Below are positions 16,702-23,032 of a stretch of DNA of 26,589 nucleotides, piece after piece (position 1 is the first letter of the stretch; every line of letters starts with the position of its first letter). The notes beneath the pieces were generated by a model. The model was given only the letters and a program-made list of their open reading frames with translations. It was not told the origin of the DNA and searched no databases. The stretch comes from a virus, in IMG/VR virus record IMGVR_UViG_3300017728_000090, positions 1 through 26,589 of that record; one strand, written 5' to 3'. The translations under genes were made by a program, and so were the position numbers.

Positions 16702-16718
16702 TTAATATAATAAAAATA
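16702..16718 (-). promoter_or_regulatory. 17-bp promoter-like core, sigma-factor operon
   Basis: The minus strand reads TATTTTTATTATATTAA, one base from the core TATTTTTATTATATTTA found at 25150 and 25433 and near-identical at 20504 and 26085. It lies in the 38-base gap after the zinc-ribbon gene and just before the ATG at 16695. It likely serves the operon of the small TM gene, HD protein and gp55-like factor. A TTTGAAA lies just upstream. Confidence 0.5.
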
Positions 16719-16733
16719 TTTCAAACGGTAAAA

Positions 16734-17273
16734 TTATTTTTGATGTTTTTTAATGTATTCTTCTTTATCGAAGTTTCTTGGGAATTTTGCAAAAGCAACT
16801 TTAGAATGAAATTTAATCTGGCTTAGCAACGGTTTTTTATCTTTTTTCCATCTAGTTTTTGCAAGCTCTTTTTTTAGTTCGTGTAATTTTAAGGCTGCAA
16901 TACCTACTAGCTTATCTTTTTCAGATTTTGTCATTCTTTTGGATTTTTTTCTTTCAGATGTTTCAGTTGGATCTATTGTTCCTTTAAGTTCAGGCGCTTC
17001 TACTCCTTTATGATAAACATTTCCGTCTTTATCTACAAATTCATTCATAAGAGTCCAACCTCTTGGTTTATCAGATTTTTTATATGTAGTTTCTATTGGA
17101 CCAATCATTTCTTGAACACATTGATTACAAGTAACTGAAGATGATTCTTCTCCGCATTTAGACATTTGTCCGCAACGTTTACATTCCATCCACTTATATA
17201 GTGCTCCTTCTCTTTCATTCCAAGCAGTACCTTTTCTATATTCTACGTAGTATTCTATTTTTTCTTCTTTCAT
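16734..17273 (-). CDS. zinc-ribbon protein, function unknown
   Basis: A 179-aa protein whose start overlaps the stop of the membrane-protein gene as ATGA. Residues ~31-53 contain CKRCGQMSKCGEE and then VTCNQC, a likely four-cysteine zinc ribbon (CxxC...CxxC). The remainder is basic, with RKKSKRMTKSEKDKL and a long Lys-rich C-terminal helix (LKKELAKTRWKKDKKPL), so nucleic-acid binding is plausible. No enzyme motif is visible. Translational coupling to the coiled-coil membrane protein suggests the two act together, but the sequence does not say how. Confidence 0.68.
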   Translation of the reverse strand: MKEEKIEYYVEYRKGTAWNEREGALYKWMECKRCGQMSKCGEESSSVTCNQCVQEMIGPIETTYKKSDKPRGWTLMNEFVDKDGNVYHKGVEAPELKGTIDPTETSERKKSKRMTKSEKDKLVGIAALKLHELKKELAKTRWKKDKKPLLSQIKFHSKVAFAKFPRNFDKEEYIKKHQK

Positions 17274-18331
17274 AACAATCCCTTATTTCTTAATGTACCA
17301 ACCTCTACTCTAGTTAATTTTCCTTTTTTTAATTGAGCTTGCCAATATGATTTGTCTTTTTCTTTATATATTTCTAAATTTTCTGTTTTTGACGTGCCCA
17401 TAAGTTTTTCATTATGTTCAATCATTTCCTCTAAATCTTTATTATCTATTGTAGGCTCTGGCTGTTCTAAATTAATAGGATATGGGGTATTAAACTCCAT
17501 TCCTTCTGGAACAGACATAATTATATCTTTAGGTCTCTGCATTGTAAATGCCATATTTGCAGCTACAACAAGTGCTATAGCCAATGGGTCAAATACAAAT
17601 ATAATCATTAATAAGAACCAATTAACTACTGTATTCATATCGTATCCTGTAGTTTCTGCTAGATATTTTAGTGGTCCAAGTTCTCTTTGTTCTTCATTAC
17701 CTATTTGCTCGTTTAGAATAGCCATATCTGTTTGAGTAATAGAGTCTGTTATTGCCTCTAATTTTTTATTAATAACATTCCTGTCATTAAGCGTTCTAGC
17801 TAATTCATCTTGTAAGGCTCTTCTAGAGGATCCAGATGTTGTGGTAATTAGTTGTCCTGTTTTCTTATCAATATATTGTACTTGAGCTGGATTTGAAAGA
17901 GATATTCTTAAATCAGAAATAGACTTAGTTAAACCAGACTTTTCTATTTTAAGGTCTTCTTTTGTCTCTTCAAACCTTACCTGTTTTTGCTCTAATATAG
18001 CTAAAGACTTATCTAACAGTTCAGACTTAGTTGCAGTATCTTGATATGCTCCAGATAGGAAACCATAAATACCACCACTAGTAATTACCATTAAAACAAA
18101 ACATGCAACTCCTAAGTAAAACCTAAGAGCCTTATTTATAGTATCCCAATATTGATATAATAAAGACGCTACGACAAGTTTTGCAAATTCAAGACTACCT
18201 GCCATAATAATAACCTGTAAACTGGCACCAGCAAATAGTTTACTTAGACCGAAAACTGAATAAAATGCAGCTGAGCCTGAAACAGCGATTGCTGATAAGG
18301 CTATTATATATGGTAGAATTTTATCCTTCAT
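17270..18331 (-). CDS. multi-span membrane protein with long coiled coil
   Basis: A 353-aa protein with four predicted spans: residues ~6-28, ~36-60 and ~70-95, then a soluble coiled-coil-like region ~102-225 (e.g. LDKSLAILEQKQVRFEETKE, DLKIEKSGLTKSISDLRISL), then a fourth span ~235-262 (VNWFLLMIIFVFDPLAIAL). The C-terminal ~90 residues are soluble and charged. Similar architecture occurs in membrane proteins of other marine myoviruses as I recall, without known function. It shares four bases with the zinc-ribbon gene and starts 12 bases after the 205-aa gene. A role in remodelling the host membrane or assembling a platform at it is possible, but unproven. Confidence 0.7.
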   Translation of the reverse strand: MKDKILPYIIALSAIAVSGSAAFYSVFGLSKLFAGASLQVIIMAGSLEFAKLVVASLLYQYWDTINKALRFYLGVACFVLMVITSGGIYGFLSGAYQDTATKSELLDKSLAILEQKQVRFEETKEDLKIEKSGLTKSISDLRISLSNPAQVQYIDKKTGQLITTTSGSSRRALQDELARTLNDRNVINKKLEAITDSITQTDMAILNEQIGNEEQRELGPLKYLAETTGYDMNTVVNWFLLMIIFVFDPLAIALVVAANMAFTMQRPKDIIMSVPEGMEFNTPYPINLEQPEPTIDNKDLEEMIEHNEKLMGTSKTENLEIYKEKDKSYWQAQLKKGKLTRVEVGTLRNKGLL

Positions 18332-18342
18332 AAGAATAAGTA

Positions 18343-18960
18343 TTAATCTTTAATAAAAAAATGACAAGAATATAGAATAATGTCGTCGTCTATAGTTTCT
18401 TCAGTATACGATGTTAACTTATGACCTATACCTTCCAATATCTTTTTAATTTTATCTAGTGAAGTTTTACTTGTTGAACAAAGAGATAATCTATCTTTTT
18501 TAACGCTAACATTTACAGATGAAGGTGCTAAATTTGCAGCGTCGAAATAATCCGAATAGTTTAATGATTTTTCTATAGATTCTTTAAGGCTTTTGCCTTC
18601 AGATAATAATTTTACGTATCCATTTAACAAATCTTTAGGACAATTGTCTATCCAATCAGAAAAAAATTCTATATCATTATGAAAAATGTCTTGCTTATCT
18701 TCACTACTAAGTTGACCCCATAACACCTTGGTTACAATTTCTTCGGCTTCCTTTATTTCCTTATATAGGGTTCTATTTGCAATATTGTTAAAATATTCAG
18801 TAAAGTCAGTTTTAAATCGTTCAGTTGAAATAGAGTTAACCTCTTTTTCTGATAAAGAATCTAAATAAGATTGTAGATCTTCCTCTATGTTTTCCCAAAA
18901 TAGAGATTCGTGATCTAAAACTTCGTCAATTTTCCACATATGTCTTTTGTCAATTCCCAT
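18343..18960 (-). CDS. acidic helical protein, function unknown
   Basis: A 205-aa protein starting MGIDKRHMWKIDEVL. An alternative ATG lies at codon 8; I keep the first because it sits ten bases after a TATATTTATA box. The N-terminal ~130 residues are strongly acidic and helical (FWENIEEDLQSYLDSLSEKE, KEIKEAEEIVTKVLWGQLSS), and the C-terminal ~65 are more beta-like (VNVSVKKDRLSLCSTS, DDIILYSCHFFIKD). No family or catalytic residue is recognised. Next gene downstream begins 11 bases after its stop. Confidence 0.6.
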   Translation of the reverse strand: MGIDKRHMWKIDEVLDHESLFWENIEEDLQSYLDSLSEKEVNSISTERFKTDFTEYFNNIANRTLYKEIKEAEEIVTKVLWGQLSSEDKQDIFHNDIEFFSDWIDNCPKDLLNGYVKLLSEGKSLKESIEKSLNYSDYFDAANLAPSSVNVSVKKDRLSLCSTSKTSLDKIKKILEGIGHKLTSYTEETIDDDIILYSCHFFIKD

Positions 18961-18968
18961 AATCTAAT

Positions 18969-18978
18969 TATAAATATA
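18969..18978 (-). promoter_or_regulatory. TATATTTATA box upstream of 205-aa gene
   Basis: An exact copy of the recurring 10-mer on the minus strand, in the 31-base gap between the 79-aa gene (stop at 18992) and the ATG at 18960. If its initiation point lies 6-7 bases downstream, the transcript would start at or very near the first codon. Confidence 0.5.
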
Positions 18979-18991
18979 GTTGTTTGTTTAC

Positions 18992-19231
18992 TTATTGTAC
19001 TATTATTGCGTCTTCTATTGTTCTACATAAAAGATATTTATTATTACTTTTAAGTACGTGGTCACAAAAATGTTCTTCTTTCCACATTTTAAGTATTTGC
19101 ATTGCGACTTGTTGGGCAGTTAATCCATATTTAGATTTAGTAATTCCATAAGTATTTGGATCTATCATTCGCTCATTTATTTCCCTAACTACTACGTATG
19201 CATTTCCTTTGTGGTAAAATATTTTTTTCAT
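18992..19231 (-). CDS. small protein, function unknown
   Basis: A 79-aa protein starting MKKIFYHKGNAYVVVREINE, with a mixed strand-helix pattern, a central basic helix (SKYGLTAQQVAMQILKMWKE), and an end KYLLCRTIEDAIIVQ. Two Cys (CDH and LLC) and His do not form a complete metal site. No domain is recognised. It follows Hsp20 by 38 bases; that gap contains a small hairpin (TGGCC, loop CGCA, GGCTA) and no clear terminator, so read-through from the Hsp20 transcript is likely. Confidence 0.55.
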   Translation of the reverse strand: MKKIFYHKGNAYVVVREINERMIDPNTYGITKSKYGLTAQQVAMQILKMWKEEHFCDHVLKSNNKYLLCRTIEDAIIVQ

Positions 19232-19269
19232 ATAACTATTAGCCTGCGGGCCAGTTTTTTATTTATAAC

Positions 19270-19719
19270 CTATTTAATTGTAATTGTTTTTGGCTTACTT
19301 TCTGGAGAAACAGGTACTTCTAATCTTAGAAGGCCGCTTTCCATAGATGCCGTAATTTTTGATAAATCAAACTTAGGACTAATTTTCCACCCTAAATCAA
19401 AAGACCTTTTGGCAATACCTTTATGGATATATTCTCCAGCGTCTTTATTCGAATCATTAGATTCAATGTTTGGTTTAGTGTAAGAAACTTTTAAAGTAGT
19501 TCCATCTTCAGTAGAAAGACTTATATCTTTCTTATTTAATCCAACTGCAGCTATTTCAAATATTAAGGCTTCTTCGGTATACATAATGTCGACAGGATGG
19601 TTAATCTTTTTGTCTAGATTAGTTTCAAACGTTGATGCTTGATCGAAAAAATTCTTAAATAATAAATCAGTTGGGAATAGTCTTGTGCCGAAAGGCGTGT
19701 TCACTCTTAGTGTTGTCAT
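19270..19719 (-). CDS. small heat-shock protein, Hsp20 family
   Basis: A 149-aa protein with the alpha-crystallin fold. Residues ~35-149 give the family pattern: INHPVDIMYTEEALIFEIAA, VGLNKKDISLS, a mid region with YIHKGIAKRSFDLGW, and the end ITASMESGLLRLEVPVSPES with the final TITIK as the C-terminal I-x-I anchor. The N-terminal ~30 residues are hydrophobic and variable (FGTRLFPTDLLFKNFF), as is normal. Such ATP-independent chaperones hold unfolded proteins; phage copies are known in cyanophages, where they are thought to help virion assembly or protect host proteins during infection. TAAGGAG lies 7 bases before the ATG. Confidence 0.9.
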   Translation of the reverse strand: MTTLRVNTPFGTRLFPTDLLFKNFFDQASTFETNLDKKINHPVDIMYTEEALIFEIAAVGLNKKDISLSTEDGTTLKVSYTKPNIESNDSNKDAGEYIHKGIAKRSFDLGWKISPKFDLSKITASMESGLLRLEVPVSPESKPKTITIK

Positions 19720-19818
19720 AATAATCTCCTTAGATAATTTTAATTTTGTTAAACATTAGTTTTAACATATAACCGACTGACCCGCAGTACCAATCGTTAT
19801 ATAAAATAAATATCATGA
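19720..19818 (-). promoter_or_regulatory. Hsp20 leader with GATATTTATT box and hairpins
   Basis: The gap carries GATATTTATT at 19805-19814 (a variant of the TATATTTATA box), a possible hairpin in ACTGCGGGTCAGT, and a perfect six-base inverted repeat GTTAAA...TTTAAC at 19748-19766, then TAAGGAG. The leader would be about 85 bases. Whether it senses temperature is not shown; the Shine-Dalgarno itself does not pair with an obvious partner. Confidence 0.4.
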
Positions 19819-20064
19819 TTAAGCCGTTTTAGTTGACTTATTCTTACTTTCTTTTTGAACCTTTGCTTTTGCCTTAGATTTATATCCATTACGTTTATAC
19901 GTTCTTTTAGGTTTACTTTCACGTATAGCTTTTTTTAATAGATTAACAATTGTTCTTTTGTCAAGTATAATATTTTTAAGTTCTTTTATTTGGTTGCCTA
20001 AGTAAAAGGTAGTGGCTAAACTACCTAATACTAGACCCAATATTCCTGTTAATAATTCAGTCAT
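19819..20064 (-). CDS. small membrane-anchored basic protein
   Basis: The ATG at 20062-20064 (81 aa, MTELLTGILGLVLGSLATTF) is preceded by AGGAG at proper spacing; the longer frame starting at 20106 lies in the end of the upstream gene. Residues ~3-23 form one hydrophobic span. After it comes a Lys-rich tail (KRTYKRNGYKSKAKAKVQKE, ending KNKSTKTA), so the soluble part is highly basic and probably cytoplasmic, able to contact nucleic acid or membrane lipid. The upstream gene ends 10 bases before. No family is recognised. Confidence 0.6.
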   Translation of the reverse strand: MTELLTGILGLVLGSLATTFYLGNQIKELKNIILDKRTIVNLLKKAIRESKPKRTYKRNGYKSKAKAKVQKESKNKSTKTA

Positions 20065-20074
20065 ATTCATTCTC

Positions 20075-20395
20075 CTATCTATTTTGTTGCATATCAGAAA
20101 CAACATCCATAAAACCTACGTGAGCCTCAGATGTACGATGCATGTTTAATCTCTTTGAAGTTCTTGATGCTTCTTTAGCGTCAATCAATGTTTCAATAAG
20201 CTTATTGCATTCTGAAAATGTTAGGTCGAATTGTTTACCGCCAATATTTAAGGTACCAATCACGGGTTGATTAGCCTCTCCTTGTGCAGTTAATCCAGGT
20301 TTACCTTTCCAAAATATACTTGCCCATGTCGGACCAAATTTTGAAGGGTTAAACTTTGTTCTTTCTTGTCTGTTGTTGTAATTAAATTTTGCCAT
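20075..20395 (-). CDS. small conserved-looking protein, function unknown
   Basis: A 106-aa protein starting MAKFNYNNRQERTKFNPSKF. Residues ~20-60 are beta-like with GPTWASIFWKGKPG and VIGTLNIGGKQFDLTFSECN, followed by a helix (KLIETLIDAKEASRTSKRLN). The short pattern resembles small single-domain DNA- or single-strand-interacting proteins, but I cannot assign it. There is no Shine-Dalgarno, and the leader upstream is about 100 bases long, from the core at 20504. Confidence 0.58.
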   Translation of the reverse strand: MAKFNYNNRQERTKFNPSKFGPTWASIFWKGKPGLTAQGEANQPVIGTLNIGGKQFDLTFSECNKLIETLIDAKEASRTSKRLNMHRTSEAHVGFMDVVSDMQQNR

Positions 20396-20520
20396 TGTAT
20401 TTATTTTAGCATTATGCCTACTCTATTTCCATTTTGGACGGGTTTTCAGCTTAACCCCGGTAATTGTATCTTTCTTCAAACACTTTAAATAATAAAGTTA
20501 TATAAAATATAATAAAAATT
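20396..20520 (-). promoter_or_regulatory. 17-bp promoter-like core and structured leader
   Basis: At 20504-20520 the minus strand reads AATTTTTATTATATTTT, matching the 17-bp core in all but its two end bases. Directly upstream are TTGAAAAA and TATATCACAA, also present at 25450-25472. Downstream the ~105-base leader holds CTTTA...TAAAG and GGGTT...AACCC inverted repeats before the ATG at 20395. It contains no gene. Confidence 0.45.
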
Positions 20521-20546
20521 TTTGTGATATAAAAATGTTTTTCAAT

Positions 20547-20672
20547 TTATTTTTTATTTTTGTGCTTAATTTTGCGAGTGTATTTCTTTTTATTTTTTTG
20601 TATTTTTGGTTTGCAAGCATCCCATATCTCTTGCATGGTCAATTGTATTCTAGTTAGTTTACTCTTTTCCAT
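20547..20672 (-). CDS. 41-aa lysine-rich peptide
   Basis: ATG at 20670-20672 overlaps the end of the 58-aa gene, and TAA is at 20547-20549. The peptide begins MEKSKLTRIQLTMQEIWDAC and ends in a run of Lys/Arg-rich residues (KKKYTRKIKHKNKK). It could be a small nucleic-acid-binding or inhibitory peptide. Overlap with the upstream gene by 14 bases and lack of any other explanation for the frame support it modestly; poly-A-rich DNA can also yield Lys-rich frames by chance. Confidence 0.4.
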   Translation of the reverse strand: MEKSKLTRIQLTMQEIWDACKPKIQKNKKKYTRKIKHKNKK

Positions 20673-20835
20673 CTCTTAATTCTTTAATAAATCTTCTGTG
20701 CATTTCATCAAAGTGCCAATCTATATCGAAAAATTCTCCACTACACATTTCACCTAGCTTCATTTTTTCTTGGGCCGTTTTTAGACTTTCCCAAGCGTCT
20801 ATAAAATTATTGAAAGCTTTACTTAATTTATTCAT
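20659..20835 (-). CDS. 58-aa helical protein, function unknown
   Basis: ATG at 20833-20835 follows GGGGCG, overlapping the end of the 122-aa gene by 8 bases; an earlier in-frame GTG would add seven residues. The protein (MNKLSKAFNNFIDAWESLKT...) is mainly helical with IDWHFDEMHRRFIKEL near the end, and has one Cys. Nothing recognisable is present. Confidence 0.5.
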   Translation of the reverse strand: MNKLSKAFNNFIDAWESLKTAQEKMKLGEMCSGEFFDIDWHFDEMHRRFIKELRDGKE

Positions 20836-21196
20836 CGCCCCATTCTTTTCCGTCACTTATAACAAAAGACTCTGGAGTTTCTATGTAATCTGTTGGGTCG
20901 TAAGTTGAAGTATCTCCTGAAACAACTATATGATTTAAAGATTTTCTTAATTTTTTCTTGTTTCTATTATTGATTCTATTCCAGTATTCTACTGTATCTA
21001 AATTTCTCCAAGCTTCCCAAGCAGTTTTAGAAATTGCTAGGTCTGGATATTCTTCACCAATAATATTTTTACCTCTCTGGCCTATGTAAACCTCTCCGCT
21101 TGGCGTTGTAGTTAGTTCTGCTCCTGGGTATTTTTTTAATAATCTTTTTTTAGTTTTTGAAAACCTAGACAAGAATGCCTCTTTAGAATTTATCAT
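20828..21196 (-). CDS. basic protein, function unknown
   Basis: A 122-aa protein with a very basic N-terminus (SRFSKTKKRLLKKYPGAEL), a beta-like segment GEVYIGQRGKNIIGEE, a helical Trp-rich part (SKTAWEAWRNLDTVEYWNRI) with NNRNKKKLRKSL, and an acidic C-terminus ending GKEWGDE. The basic/acidic halves suggest nucleic-acid or protein interaction, but no family can be named. It starts 10 bases after the 169-aa gene. Confidence 0.58.
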   Translation of the reverse strand: MINSKEAFLSRFSKTKKRLLKKYPGAELTTTPSGEVYIGQRGKNIIGEEYPDLAISKTAWEAWRNLDTVEYWNRINNRNKKKLRKSLNHIVVSGDTSTYDPTDYIETPESFVISDGKEWGDE

Positions 21197-21206
21197 GTTA
21201 TATAAT

Positions 21207-21716
21207 TTAGTTGTTGTTGTAATATGTTGTCAATTTAGTTTGTTCATTCTTAGTAAGTTTATAAAACCAAACTAAAAAATCTCCACCACTTTTATCCTTT
21301 AAATCTGCTAATAGATCGTCCAATCCCTTTTCGCCAGAGTAATCTTTTTCAGATAGAGAAGATACCACCTCTCTATTTTCATGTTTATCTCCAAACTTCC
21401 TCCTATATGTAGTGTTGGTGTCAGGATTTCTTTCGTATATGTATGGTATTTCATCAACAGATTTTACCCAATCTTTTTCATCTCTATTGCGATTGTATTG
21501 GGATATTATCCATGAGTCTTTAGTTGTTTTCATAGACATTTCGTCTATTTCTGGTAAAGTTAAAAATTCTTTGTCTTCTAACTTAGCAAATTCGTCTTGT
21601 GAAATACTTACTTGTACAAAATCTTTCCAAGCAGTTGTTTGTGGTGTAATATTATAATACTCGGTAATTTTACCGCTTATTGCTTCTTCTTTGTTTATCC
21701 AAATATTTATTCTCAT
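21207..21716 (-). CDS. hypothetical protein
   Basis: A 169-aa protein with GAGAAGG eight bases before ATG. It starts MRINIWINKEEAISGKITEY and contains a helical acidic C-terminal half (SSLSEKDYSGEKGLDDLLAD, then GDFLVWFYKLTKNEQ). No domain is recognised. Its start lies within the 3' end of the 67-aa gene (overlap 47 bases in another frame), an unusually long overlap that argues for a genuine compact operon. Confidence 0.6.
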   Translation of the reverse strand: MRINIWINKEEAISGKITEYYNITPQTTAWKDFVQVSISQDEFAKLEDKEFLTLPEIDEMSMKTTKDSWIISQYNRNRDEKDWVKSVDEIPYIYERNPDTNTTYRRKFGDKHENREVVSSLSEKDYSGEKGLDDLLADLKDKSGGDFLVWFYKLTKNEQTKLTTYYNNN

Positions 21717-21873
21717 AACCTTCTCTTTTTTGTTTTACTATTCTATATGCTTCTTCTATTTTATCTCCATAAGTATAAAAGTGTCTATTTAAACTATGGG
21801 AAACTTCCAATACTTCATCCTTAATACCTTCGTTATAGGCTTGATATAGTATATCTTCTACTTTGTCTTGCAT
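21670..21873 (-). CDS. small basic helical protein, function unknown
   Basis: A 67-aa protein beginning MQDKVEDILYQAYNEGIKDE and ending in a basic tail (NKYLDKQRRSNKR). It is nearly all helix. It overlaps the upstream 89-aa gene by 16 bases and the downstream 169-aa gene by 47, so it sits in a translationally coupled run. No family is recognised. Confidence 0.55.
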   Translation of the reverse strand: MQDKVEDILYQAYNEGIKDEVLEVSHSLNRHFYTYGDKIEEAYRIVKQKREGYENKYLDKQRRSNKR

Positions 21874-22127
21874 TTTTCTATGTATCCATCAACCATTTTT
21901 TGTAATTTGGCGCATTTTTCATATTCCTCATAGGTAATAAAATAATTTATTAGCTTGTTTGCTAAAGATACTGGGTTTTTACTTCCCATATCTTTTTTCA
22001 TACCTTCCATTCCATGAGTTAGGAATAATTCGTATCCAGATTCCATAGCACCTCTTTGTATATCTTCAAAGAAATTTTCTAAATCTACCATACCAAATTC
22101 TCCTGATTTATCGTCAAATATCATCAT
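21858..22127 (-). CDS. helical protein of the lipoprotein operon, function unknown
   Basis: An 89-aa protein starting MMIFDDKSGEFGMVDLENFF; a second in-frame Met follows at once. It overlaps the stop of the lipoprotein gene as ATGA. Sequence suggests a helix bundle (MESGYELFLTHGMEGMKKD, VSLANKLINYFITYEEYEK) with two Cys. I recognise no domain. Confidence 0.6.
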   Translation of the reverse strand: MMIFDDKSGEFGMVDLENFFEDIQRGAMESGYELFLTHGMEGMKKDMGSKNPVSLANKLINYFITYEEYEKCAKLQKMVDGYIEKCKTK

Positions 22128-22636
22128 TTTAAAATTATATTTAGTTCCTTACTACTATTGTATCCATCTGCAAATTCAGCAGTTGCATGTATCGTTACTG
22201 TATCTCCAGACATATTATTTACAGGCGCAAACATTATATTAATTTCGCCATCTTCAGTACTATAACACGTTTCATTTATTGTTGGTACTTCAAAACCGTC
22301 AAACCAAGTTATATATGATGTATCTGTTGTACTGTATAAATAAGTATCATTTAACATGTTATTAAGGTGTACTATGTATCCTAAAGTATCTCCTATATAC
22401 CAATAGTGAGTACTTCTCCAATATACTTTTGTTAAATTATAGCTGTCATTTACTGGTGATACTTGGCCAGAGATTCGATGTATTGTTTGCCAACTGTCAG
22501 ATAACTGTAAATGATAAAAACCTAATGAGTCGGCAGTTAACCTTACATCTATCTCAAAATCATGGCCAAGAGGTTTTATATTATCTTTAGAACAAGAAAA
22601 TAATATTAATGGTAATATGAAGTATATATATTTCAT
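22124..22636 (-). CDS. phage-encoded lipoprotein
   Basis: A 170-aa protein with a type II signal peptide: MKYIYFILPLILFSC with the lipobox at 12-15 and lipidation at Cys15, then SKDN. The mature part is beta-rich and aromatic (LADSWQTIHRISGQVSP-like segment, YWRSTHYWYIGD, WFDGFEVPTINET, TVTIHATAEFADGY), like an Ig/beta-sandwich fold. In a Bacteroidetes host it would sit in the inner or outer membrane; the lack of an SDDDD-type export signal after Cys means surface display cannot be assumed. Phage lipoproteins such as T5 Llp block receptors, so a superinfection-exclusion role is possible. TAATG couples it to the preceding gene. Confidence 0.78.
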   Translation of the reverse strand: MKYIYFILPLILFSCSKDNIKPLGHDFEIDVRLTADSLGFYHLQLSDSWQTIHRISGQVSPVNDSYNLTKVYWRSTHYWYIGDTLGYIVHLNNMLNDTYLYSTTDTSYITWFDGFEVPTINETCYSTEDGEINIMFAPVNNMSGDTVTIHATAEFADGYNSSKELNIILK

Positions 22637-23022
22637 TAGTTCTTTACTTTACCGCTTATAAATTCTTTTTGTTTTCTAATGGCGTCATTTAAATCAGTCG
22701 AAGTGTCGTTAAATTTAGATTTTATAGTTTTAGAAGAAGCTATCTTAGCGCCTTTTTTATATACATATTCTTTATTTGTAATACCATTAGATTCTAAAAT
22801 TCTATGTAATCCAACCCCTGGATATATCATAAACCCTCTAGTGTCTCTACTATCTGGTACTTGTATTGTATATAGTGGTTGTTTATAATCTGTATCTATG
22901 TGATCCCAATTATCTCCTTGATAAGTTTGTTTTAATATTGCTCCAACATGGACTGATCCGTCAAAAAACTTAAATTTAACTTCAGTACCTATTTTATATT
23001 TGTGCTTTTTCTTTTTTGTCAT
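22636..23022 (-). CDS. SH3-like small protein with C-terminal KQK motif
   Basis: I use the ATG at 23020-23022 (128 aa, MTKKKKHKYKIGTEVKFKFF); an earlier in-frame start is TTG and lies in the end of the VWA gene. After a basic N-terminus, residues ~8-75 look like a small beta-barrel (VHVGAILKQTY, YTIQVPDSRD). A basic linker leads to a C-terminal helix TDLNDAIRKQKEFISGKVKN (~109-128). That last motif recurs at the C-terminus of the 148-aa protein and inside the 702-aa VWA protein, so the three likely bind one partner. It starts 10 bases after the VWA gene ends and couples by TAATG to the lipoprotein gene. Confidence 0.68.
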   Translation of the reverse strand: MTKKKKHKYKIGTEVKFKFFDGSVHVGAILKQTYQGDNWDHIDTDYKQPLYTIQVPDSRDTRGFMIYPGVGLHRILESNGITNKEYVYKKGAKIASSKTIKSKFNDTSTDLNDAIRKQKEFISGKVKN

Positions 23023-23032
23023 TTTTATATTT

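Noticed and set aside
19232-19269. Intrinsic terminator after the Hsp20 gene
   Set aside because: Only a 3-5 bp stem, and no T-run on the minus strand; the T-run is on the plus strand, where there are no genes.
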